13,889 nt of DNA from Absidia repens (taxonomy: Eukaryota > Mucoromycota > Mucoromycetes > Mucorales > Cunninghamellaceae). The stretch spans positions 1 to 13,889 of the forward strand of contig MCGE01000073.1 in assembly GCA_002105175.1 (NCBI GenBank), written 5' to 3'. The translations under genes and the position numbers were made by a program. Below the pieces are notes generated by a model, which did no database searches, was not told the origin of the DNA, and saw only the letters and a list, made by a program, of their open reading frames with translations. Position 1 is the first letter of the stretch. The number at the start of each line of letters is the position of its first letter. Positions 7,660 through 13,889 of this stretch are shown here, piece by piece.

Positions 7660-9563
7660 GTAAGTATAGTGAAATGAAGATACACGCTGTTTTATGTATA
7701 CCACTTTATTAAGTATCTCTACCTCTCTCTTTATTGTATTATAGGAAGAACAGCTGGACAGTACGACCCCCGACAGCATCATGGAAACCTTGGCTGACTT
7801 TGTGATCAACGCCAATGGCAATGGAATGGCACAAGTATAGGTAAGAATCGAAAGAATTGTGTGTTTGGAGAAGCAGGTGTCTGAATTCTATTTGCATGTA
7901 TCACAGGCTAGAAAACCATGGTGCAAACACTATTGATTTGTACAAACCCAAGGAAGGACCCACATTCAACATAGGTAATCACAGCAATATCGACTTTATC
8001 CATTCCTTCAATTCTATCGGGTAAGTATAAGCTGGGTATGATTATGAACGTGGAAGGTGACTTGTACAATATTCCATTCTCAATCTTTTTTTTTTTGTTG
8101 TGATTTTAGTACCGAATCACCGCCACCACCGCCACCACCACAACAACAACAACAACAACATAAACCGCAGCAGCAAGAGCAAATAACGGAGGTAAGTTAT
8201 AAGGAATCTGCCGCGTTATTGTTACATTGGCTATACTTACAGATTGTTTTTCTCTACAGGATAAAAAGGGAAAACGACGCAAAGATTTCCTTAATGATGA
8301 CATTGATGATGATGATATTTGCACAACACCCTTCACCTACGAAAAAAAAACAAGACGTACAATACAATCACCCCTCGGACTTTTATCTTATCACCACACA
8401 AACCTCGCCTCTCAAAAGTTGACTATACTACGCTGACATCCAACTTCGATATTATTCTTTCGGAATATCAAACATCGTCGCCATCATCAGCATCAACAAC
8501 AATAACGTCCAGTCAACAATTATATAACGAAAACAGGGAACAGCAAACTCGGAACCAAAGTTTGAATGACGCTCCAGGAACATTGGAATTTTTACTTGAA
8601 GCGTTGAACCAGCCACTGGACAACATCCGCCAATTTGTTTGGTTGAATGGATATGCAACAGACAACAAGGAAGAAGCAATGAACAATGACACGATCCGAC
8701 ACATCCTCACTGATTTTTATCTCAATTGCAACATCGACAAGGACAACCGTTCGACATCAACCAATGAAAGAACACCCTTCTCCGAGCATCTTATACCAAT
8801 CTTCAAGGCTTTTGCAGGTATCACCCACCTCATGAAGTTTACCTGGTAAAGAAGAAAATCAAAAAAAAAAACACATTGTCGAAAGCTCATTTTTTTTTTT
8901 TATTCAATTAGGTGCGAAAAAGGTCTAGCTTCGAATCGCCTACTGTCTCTCTGCCTCCCCAACAAAGTACCTGTCCGCTCACTGCTAGATGGTATTGGTG
9001 TATCCATCAAGGATGGCGCCGAAAGGATTCTCATTGAATCATCAGGGTAAGTGAGAGAAAGAGAGGATTGTATACAAAAAGCTGATATTTATTATTATTT
9101 TGTTATAGTGATGACATGGACCACTCGGAAGAAGACACTATCAAACAGATCTGCAATACCAGTAATTGCCTGAAGGTGGATATGAAGGTTTACCGTGCTG
9201 CCTCCTTCGACACATTCCTCCGCCGCCAAGTCTTTGGTTTACAGTTTATTCACGACAAGATGACTCTCACCACCACTCGTATGATTAATAAGGAACGATA
9301 TGCCTTTATTGAAACACGCTCTGCAATTATTCCAACGTCATTCAAGGATATCTGGAAGTGGATCAAAGCCTTTGAACTGCTATTGAAGTTGAAGGTAGTT
9401 TGTTGGTGATGATGATCTTCATGTTAGAAACACACACGCTCATCTATTATTTTTATTATTATAGGCCGATTTACAGGAACAAGAAAAGGTGACGGAATTA
9501 CTGGAATATGAATGTACTGGTGTGGCTGATATAGGACTGACGGTAGAAGATGCTTTGAAATGA
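7636..9563 (+). pseudogene. Unrecognised multi-exon protein with polyPro-polyGln linker (one break near its 5' end)
   Basis: Exons read about 7636-7659, 7745-7840, 7907-8020, 8110-8191, 8260-8356, 8419-8845, 8912-9046, 9109-9394 and 9465-9563 (TGA). Introns are 62-89 nt, mostly GTAAGN donors and TAG/CAG acceptors. The product starts DADDTAI-EEQLDSTTPDSIME, then ADFVINANGNG, KEGPTFNIGNHSNIDFIHSF, seven Pro and six Gln residues, the basic KKGKRRKD and acidic NDDIDDDD blocks, then a mainly helical C-terminus with LLDGIGVSIKDGAERILIES, LRRQVFGLQFIHDKM and FKDIWKWIKAFELLLKLK. It totals about 440 residues, with no membrane span or signal peptide. The frame entering the 7841 donor ends in TAG, so a one-base shift near 7838 is needed. 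The step at 8357-8418 is either a 62-nt intron with weak sites or a one-base deletion near 8420. No known domain is recognised. The Lys/Arg-rich block may be a nuclear signal (inference). Confidence 0.6.
8110..8160 (+). repeat. CCN/CAA repeat encoding polyPro-polyGln
   Basis: In-frame runs of proline codons (CCG/CCA) and glutamine codons (CAA) lie at the start of an exon. This makes a low-complexity linker between the N-terminal and C-terminal parts of the unrecognised protein. Confidence 0.85.
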
Positions 9564-9735
9564 TGCCCCTCCTTCTCCTCTCCATCTCTCCCTCTCTCTC
9601 CTTCTTTAGCATTTTTTTCTATGTATGATATCAACACTAGCACACTTATTACCCCAACTCCTTCTTGTATATATTCTCTAAATATTAGTTATCAAATAAA
9701 TACCTACCAATAAAGTATATCTTTTATTATCATTC
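9564..9735 (+). terminator. 3' UTR with two AATAAA signals
   Basis: A CT-rich 3' UTR follows the TGA at 9561-9563. AATAAA hexamers lie at 9695-9700 and 9709-9714, followed by T-rich sequence, as expected for cleavage and polyadenylation of the upstream gene about 150 nt after its stop. Confidence 0.6.
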
Positions 9736-9902
9736 ATTTGTCTCTCTTGTTTTGGTATTCAATGTACTGTCTGAAATCTCCTCTTTCCCTTTTCCCTTCT
9801 TATTTTTCTGGTTTATACAATTTACCCTTTTATTATCCATTTCTTCTCAAAAAAAAGAAAAAAAGAAAAAAAAAGATGTATAGACATGCAAATTGTTTAT
9901 AT

Positions 9903-9983
9903 AGTAGAAGTAGTAATAGTAGTAGTAATAGTGGTAGTAGTAATAGTAATGTTAATATGAGATAATAGTGCTAGTAGTAGTGT
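9903..9983 (+). repeat. Imperfect (AGT/AAT)n microsatellite
   Basis: Trinucleotide repeats of AGT with interspersed AAT and GGT, preceded by an A-rich AAAAAG tract at about 9849-9874. The frame through it would encode Ser/Asn runs but has no other coding features. Confidence 0.85.
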
Positions 9984-10017
9984 TTTTAGATGATTTTCTT
10001 TTCTATCCAATAATACG

Positions 10018-10023
<6 letters not shown>

Positions 10024-10059
<36 letters not shown>
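10024..10059. repeat. (TA)18 microsatellite
   Basis: An uninterrupted run of about 36 bp of alternating T and A. It is probably polymorphic and can extrude a cruciform. Confidence 0.95.
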
Positions 10060-10061
<2 letters not shown>

Positions 10062-10138
10062 CGACTCTTTTAATTTTTGTGGAGCTAGGGTTATTGGATA
10101 AAGATGGTGATTTGTAATTATCATGATGTCCTGGTAAC

Positions 10139-10163
10139 GTTGTTGTTGTTGTTGTTGTTGTTG
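10139..10163. repeat. (GTT)n microsatellite
   Basis: About eight GTT units, following GTAAC (a possible donor at 10134) and preceding a possible acceptor TTTATACAG at about 10179. Confidence 0.9.
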
Positions 10164-10184
10164 TCCCTTCTTGGTATTTATACA

Positions 10185-10349
10185 GAGTGACTATGTCGAA
10201 AGCATTACATCCAACAACGATCAGGTGAATTGGAACGCTATTTTTCGGAGGGGAAAGCACGTGGACATTTTGGATCATATTCGACCTCTTCTAGTGTGAA
10301 AGCTGCATGCTACCGTTGGAAACGCCGACAACAACATCAACGCCGATAG
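10185..10349 (+). pseudogene. Possible C-terminal exon of an unrecognised protein
   Basis: After an acceptor-like TATTTATACAG, one frame reads ELERYFSEGKARGHFGSYST, then SSSVKAACYRWKRRQQHQRR to a TAG at 10347-10349. The amphipathic, strongly basic ending looks coding and is followed by AATAAA at 10383-10388 and again at 10443-10448. A frame change near 10215 would join it to SKALHPTTIR upstream. No family is recognised. It may be the remains of a gene whose 5' part has been replaced by the simple repeats to its left. Confidence is low because the piece is short. Confidence 0.3.
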
Positions 10350-10382
10350 CTATATACATTTTTAATTTTACTACTTCCATTG

Positions 10383-10448
10383 AATAAATAAGTATTTCCT
10401 TTTTATTATTGACTTTTATTTTTATATAGTGTAACTTTTCTCAATAAA
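10383..10448 (+). terminator. Two AATAAA polyadenylation signals
   Basis: AATAAA hexamers at 10383-10388 and 10443-10448 lie 34 and 94 nt after the TAG of the possible terminal exon. They support, weakly, a transcript ending here. Confidence 0.35.
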
Positions 10449-10529
10449 AAAACAAATATATTTTTACTGTTTTATTAGAGTTCTTTTAATTACTGGATTT
10501 TCAAGGTAATTTCGTAAAATGTTTAATTC

Positions 10530-10530
<1 letters not shown>

Positions 10531-10568
<38 letters not shown>
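10531..10568. repeat. T38 homopolymer
   Basis: Thirty-eight consecutive T residues, the longest homopolymer in the window. On the minus strand it would be the A tail of sequence to its right. The adjacent 90 bp contains three CGACAA motifs but no polyadenylation signal. Confidence 0.95.
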
Positions 10569-10662
10569 CATTAGGTGGTAGGCGGTAGCTGCTAGGATAC
10601 CCCGACAACTGATTTGGCGACAAGTCAAAACCAAAACTGCGACAAGTTGATCAAAAAAATCA

Positions 10663-11266
10663 GGAATTGCTCCATTTCAGAGGATTTTCAGAGGATTTTT
10701 CAGAGACCGTCCCGTACATAAAAAACCTCAAATTCGCCTTCTTTTTCTTCTTCTTTTTTTTTACTCGCTTTATACAGTATACATTATCGTTTCTTCTGGT
10801 TACCTCTTTATTTTTATTTTTTTTATCATTGCATACCGGATGGTCTTGACCTGGTATCACTCTATTACATTTGTAGTTAGACGTTATTACGATACATCCT
10901 TTTTTTTTCATTTGAATAAAGACCATTTTATTATCACACCGTGCATATACATTTTGCCTTTGATTGATTTGTAGTAGTTTTGATTTTGGGTCTTCTTTTA
11001 CAGGACGAAGAAGGACACTCTGCAAAACTGTTACTGTTGGCCTGCCTGTCAGTTTTTATCTCACTGCCAAAAAAAAAAAAAAAAAAATGCACCGACGGAA
11101 AAGTGGGATTTTAATTGAATTTTAAAGGTCGTGCTTTTGGTTTTTTCTCTTTGATTGTTATCGGCAGTACAATGAACATGGTACGGACAGTATCTGAAAA
11201 ACCTTCTGACATTCCTCTGAAAACTCTCTGAAAATCCTCAGAAGCCTCTGAAATGGAGCAATTTCC
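10663..11266. mobile_element. 0.6-kb element with CAGAG-rich terminal inverted repeats
   Basis: The left end reads GGAATTGCTCCATTTCAGAG and the right end, reverse-complemented, GGAAATTGCTCCATTTCAGA, giving an outer inverted repeat of about 22 bp. Both ends continue inward with reiterated TTTTCAGAGGA-like units and then a CCGTAC block, over about 55 bp on the left and 90 bp on the right. The interior has a minus-strand open frame of 121 codons (10660-11025) with scattered Cys and a poly-Lys run, but no transposase features and its end is the terminal repeat itself. The element therefore looks non-autonomous (MITE-like). Flanks are A-rich and no clear target-site duplication could be assigned, so the superfamily is undetermined. 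A related end occurs at 12058-12230. Confidence 0.7.
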
Positions 11267-11375
11267 AAAAAAAAAAGAAAGACCATCTCCGTCAGAACCC
11301 TTTTTGGCAATTCAAGGGAAACATTGAGTTTGAAAACAATTCATGCAACTAGCCCTTCTTTTTTTTCTTTCTCAG
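11267..11375. other. Short spacer between the CAGAG element and R2
   Basis: Contains A-rich and T-rich runs and no recognisable feature. The next landmark is CCCTCGGGAG at the start of R2. Confidence 0.4.
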
Positions 11376-12057
11376 AAACCCTCGGGAGTGATTCAGGAAC
11401 TACTCTTTTTCTTTAATTTTCCTTTTTTTTTTTTTTTTTGTAATGTGTTGTTTATTGAATAAAGACTTGGACTCACGTCAAAACGAGCGGTGGCCAATAA
11501 AATAAAATATATAAAAAGGAAGAAAGGGGGTGTTGCGGAAGAGCGAAAAGATAGATGGTGGTAGTAGGATACTGGTGGTGGAAGGTAAAAGGGGAGGGAA
11601 CAGTGAGAGAGGAAAGAAGACAATAGACAGGCGAGAGGGAATGTTGGGTGTGAGGAGGAAAGGGGATAGAGACTAGTTTTTTTTTTCCATTTCATTTTGG
11701 TAGTAGAGTTCGCTTTTAAAGAAAATCCAGGCACGTTAACCTCCTTTTGACCGATAAAAAGTTATATGATATAATCATTTTTTTATACATTTATGAGCAA
11801 GTGGTAGGTGGGTGATTCATGATTTCGAGTTAGTGGTTTATCTATGATACAAAAGACTTATTAACGTCCACCTATTGAGAAACAAAGGAAACGGGATTCC
11901 TTTTTTTTTGTGCATACCAAGAAAAGCACGGTTGTCCCTTTTTTTTTTTTGTGTACACTAGTAAAAGCATGGCCTTCCCTGTTTTACAAATAAAAAAACC
12001 ATTCTATTTTTGTCTGGACACATAAAAGTGATATTTCGAACGCCGCTCTTTTTTTTT
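11376..12057 (+). repeat. Dispersed direct repeat, copy R2 (interrupted)
   Basis: Second copy of the repeat at 1-386, same orientation. It starts with the CCCTCGGGAG block, is split by a polyadenylated insertion (11423-11682), resumes at TTCATTTTGGTAGTAGAG, and ends at CGAACGCCGCTC. Within it a unit of about 43 bp, consisting of a T run then GTG(C/T)A-type sequence and GCACGG/GCATGG, is present twice in tandem (about 11901-11985), while R1 has it once. It abuts a CAGAG-type end at 12058. Confidence 0.8.
11423..11682 (-). mobile_element. Small polyadenylated retrocopy inserted in R2
   Basis: Read on the minus strand, the insert ends with AATAAA (11456-11451), 11 nt of sequence and then a 17-nt A tail (T run at 11439-11423). 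It is flanked by TTTTCC at 11417-11422 and at about 11683-11688, a possible target-site duplication. R1, the paralogous locus, has no insert at this point. The body of about 240 bp is pyrimidine-rich and contains no recognisable coding sequence, so it could be a copied mRNA 3' end, a truncated LINE tail or a SINE. The T-rich flanks make the exact ends uncertain. Confidence 0.6.
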
Positions 12058-12230
12058 GGGGATTGCTCCATTTCAGAGAAATTCTCTGAACTTTTTCAGA
12101 GATTTCAGAGAAATTTCAGAGATTTCAGAGATTTCAGAGAAATTCTCTGAGCCGTCAGAGAAAATTTTTTCTCCGGAATCTCAGATAGATTACACAGAAC
12201 AACCGTACCACCATGCATTGTATCGGCGAT
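12058..12230 (+). mobile_element. Solitary CAGAG-type element end
   Basis: It begins GGGATTGCTCCATTTCAGAG, like the ends of the 10663-11266 element, and continues with iterated GATTTCAGA units, two copies of TCAGAGAAATTCTCTGA (8-bp arms, 1-nt loop) and then CCGTACCA-CATG-CATTGTA-CGGC. That inner block matches the inner part of the right end of the 10663-11266 element when the latter is reverse-complemented. No partner end is found to the right, so the copy is truncated or its other end has decayed. It lies flush against the end of R2. Confidence 0.6.
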
Positions 12231-12600
12231 GATTTAAATTATACTGCGCGATAGCATTGTGTCAAAACAGGACGCTGTTTATTTTATGCGTATGTATAAA
12301 AAATAATAGATATATTCATATAAAAAATATCAGAAGCTTCGATTTACAACTAGCTGTTTAGAGTAGGGACGAATTAATGTAGTATAGTGTTAGTACCTCA
12401 TATTATTTTCTATCGTATCCAATAAAAAACAAAAGTATTTAAATTTGGACATGGCTTTTACAAAGTGAAGGTATGATACACGTAAAGAAGTATCATTTTA
12501 GAGGGACAAAGAGCTACGTACAATGTCAAAATGAATATGTTTAATATAGAGTTCAACTTGGGTATGATTCAAAGGTTATTTTTAAAAGAAATGTATACTT
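12231..12600. other. AT-rich stretch with no recognised feature
   Basis: No open frame of note, no splice-joined coding sequence and no long repeat. Several AATAAA-like hexamers occur but cannot be tied to a gene. Part may belong to the LTR of the retrotransposon to the right or to its flank. Confidence 0.5.
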
Positions 12601-12968
12601 TATTGAAGTACTGCATAAATTGGCATAAACTGGTGGAATGGTCAACTTGCTAATCTAAAGGATGAGGTTGTAATATTTGATAAAATAGAAGACGTTATAA
12701 AGAAATAAGTGATATAACAGATATGGTTTTTATTGAATAAAATGAGGAAGGGTTTTTATAATAAAATGAGAAAAAGAAGGCTGTGCTAGTTGTGGCTGTG
12801 GATATAGTCGAAGAATGGTAATATGAGGCTATGAGAAGTTGGTTATCTGTAGATATAAGTATATATGCCTAAGTAGTGGATACTCGAGGCTGTGTCTTAT
12901 ACCTGTATAGGAATGACAAGTGTGATAGTGTGGGAAATGATTAGTGACAGATGACAAATACGACATCA
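12600..12968 (-). mobile_element. Putative 3' LTR of the Ty3-type element (left end unresolved)
   Basis: On the minus strand a polypurine tract GGAAGGGGA (12977-12969) is followed immediately by TGATGTCG, a canonical LTR start with TG at 12968-12967. Further in, TATAAAA (12760-12754) and AATAAA (12734-12729) are spaced as expected for U3-R. The end of U5 with its CA could not be placed, and no second LTR is in the window to compare with, so 12600 is only a guess at the boundary. Confidence 0.45.
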
Positions 12969-12977
12969 TCCCCTTCC
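12969..12977 (-). promoter_or_regulatory. Polypurine tract of the retrotransposon
   Basis: Minus-strand GGAAGGGGA sits between the end of the pol relic and the TG of the putative LTR. That is where plus-strand DNA synthesis is primed in LTR retrotransposons. Confidence 0.45.
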
Positions 12978-13033
12978 AGTTTGAATAAACGTTTTTTTGA
13001 AAAGGATGTATTTGTGAAGTCGTGTGTGAAAAG

Positions 13034-13036
<3 letters not shown>

Positions 13037-13064
<28 letters not shown>
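13037..13064. repeat. T28 homopolymer
   Basis: A long T run (A run on the minus strand) lies between the pol stop and the polypurine tract of the retrotransposon relic. Confidence 0.9.
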
Positions 13065-13067
<3 letters not shown>

Positions 13068-13118
13068 CCGATCTTCTCAGTCTCCTGATTTTCAAGTCGT
13101 CGGCATTGTTTTTGATTT

Positions 13119-13889
13119 TTACCTAGCGGGCTCTTTATGTCCTCTACTGGTATTTTTATCTTTTTCATGTCCGTCGCTTCTTTTCAGTGGGGTCGGTCGA
13201 TTATATTTTTGTTTTCTTTTTATTTTTTCCTTTTGATCGGTGTCTTGTCGTCTTTTCCAATATATGTCAATTTCATCTTGTGCATTCATGTCTTGTCCTT
13301 ATCCATTGATATTCTCGATGTATATCCTTTCCAACGAACTTTGTTTGACGTGTCCAGTGTTCTTTGTGTCTAGGATGGCTTCGATTTCATACTCTCATCA
13401 TTATGTCATCGTGCGAACGATTTCAACTCTGATGGACGTAGTTGCTGAACTAGTGCACCTGTCATGCTTTTAGACGTAAGTACCGTTGTGTTTTTGCATG
13501 ACTTCAAATGGACCGTCGTATAATGGAGCTGATTTATTTTTTCTTGTAGGGTTTTTGCGACTACGAAGCTACCAACGGGAAAGTCAACAATACGGTGTGT
13601 TTTATCGAATGCTTCCTTTTGTGAATCTATTACTAGTTGTGTACGCTCTTTGATTGCCGGAAATACAACATCTGCCATATATTCGAGTCGTTTTACCAAT
13701 TCTTCATAGCTCATGGGTTTTAGAGTGGCAATGTTGGTTTGTGGATCACCGGTAAGCGTGGGTTTATTCATATGTCGTGCGAACATCAAAGAGAATGGGG
13801 GTGTTTGAAGACGTTTTGAAATCTTGTTATTCATTACCAATTGTGCATTAGGTACGTACCATCCCAGTCTTGTCTAGTTCCTTGCTTTC
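13119..13889 (-). pseudogene. Ty3-type retrotransposon pol: integrase C-terminus and chromodomain-like tail
   Basis: The minus strand enters the window at the end of the integrase catalytic core: WYVPNAQLVMNN, then SKRLQTPPFSLMFARHMN, the usual N-x-x-x-x-x-x-G/T-x-x-P-F-x-L-x-F-x-R block. A helical linker (ERTQLVIDSQKEAFDKTHR) and the GPF/Y-type module (PLYDGPFEVMQKHNGTYV) follow. The module is reached by a frame change near the A run at 13535, and the original frame is regained near 13470 with LKSMTGALVQQLRPSELKS, to a TGA at 13408-13406. Beyond it YEIEAILDTK and, in another frame, DEIDIYWKRRQ and a basic tail to TAA at 13121-13119 resemble a chromodomain end. Such tails direct integration to chromatin. 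Several frame breaks make it inactive; the 5' part lies beyond the window. Confidence 0.8.

Noticed and set aside
8106..8336. Minus-strand frame with a poly-Val run opposite the polyPro-polyGln exon
   Set aside because: It is the shadow of a CAA/CCA repeat on the other strand, where splice sites and phase support the plus-strand gene.
10003..10278. Minus-strand 91-codon frame with Thr and Tyr-Ile runs
   Set aside because: The runs come from (GTT)n and (TA)n microsatellites; nothing else looks coding.
10660..11025. 121-codon minus-strand frame within the CAGAG element as a transposase
   Set aside because: No DDE or zinc-finger pattern can be defended, a poly-Lys run comes from a T tract, and its last residues are encoded by the terminal repeat.
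11393..11734. 113-codon minus-strand frame spanning the retrocopy in R2
   Set aside because: It crosses both insertion boundaries and the A tail, so it is a chance open frame in pyrimidine-rich sequence.
13137..13473. Plus-strand hydrophobic open frames at the right end
   Set aside because: They lie opposite the Ty3-type pol relic and are its antisense shadows.

Overview
The window looks like AT-rich, transposon-littered nuclear DNA of a filamentous fungus, most probably an early-diverging one (Mucoromycota). The grounds are many short GT-AG introns (about 60-95 nt, often GTAAGT...TAG/CAG), CT-rich leaders, AATAAA signals, long homopolymer runs, and the kinds of coding debris seen: HET-domain relatives, a LINE ORF1-like protein, a Tc1/mariner-type transposase and a Ty3-type integrase. 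The Mucoromycota placement rests on remembered family resemblance and was not searched. No rRNA, tRNA, CRISPR array or bacterial-type operon is visible, and no gene in the window can be called fully intact.

Layout, left to right. 1-386 is the first copy (R1) of a long dispersed repeat; its second copy (R2) lies at 11376-12057. Two broken members of one HET-like family follow, facing away from each other: a C-terminal half on the minus strand (2032-1226) and a nearly full-length relic on the plus strand (2699-4888). At 5223-5620 lie a 20-bp palindrome, a possible Tc1/mariner end and a transposase C-terminal relic. At 6314-5650 (minus) a coherent set of five exons, joined by good splice sites, encodes the end of an unrecognised protein. 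Upstream of it a 202-bp unit is duplicated (6470-6671 and 6699-6900).

At 7050-7659 a LINE ORF1-like coding stretch (coiled coil, Pro-rich linker, conserved globular part) runs directly into a second unrecognised multi-exon gene (about 7745-9563) ending in AATAAA signals. The two may form a chimera. 9740-10660 is mostly simple repeats plus a possible terminal exon near 10185-10349.

10663-11266 is a 0.6-kb element with CAGAG-rich terminal inverted repeats. R2 comes next and is interrupted by a small polyadenylated retrocopy, then a further solitary CAGAG-type end at 12058-12230. The right edge (12600-13889, minus strand) is the 3' end of a decayed Ty3-type retrotransposon: integrase tail, chromodomain-like tail, polypurine tract and start of the 3' LTR.

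The genes show no shared pathway. The window is best read as a graveyard of family paralogs and nested mobile elements. Its most notable parts are two spliced, unrecognised lineage-specific proteins and several small non-autonomous repeats.
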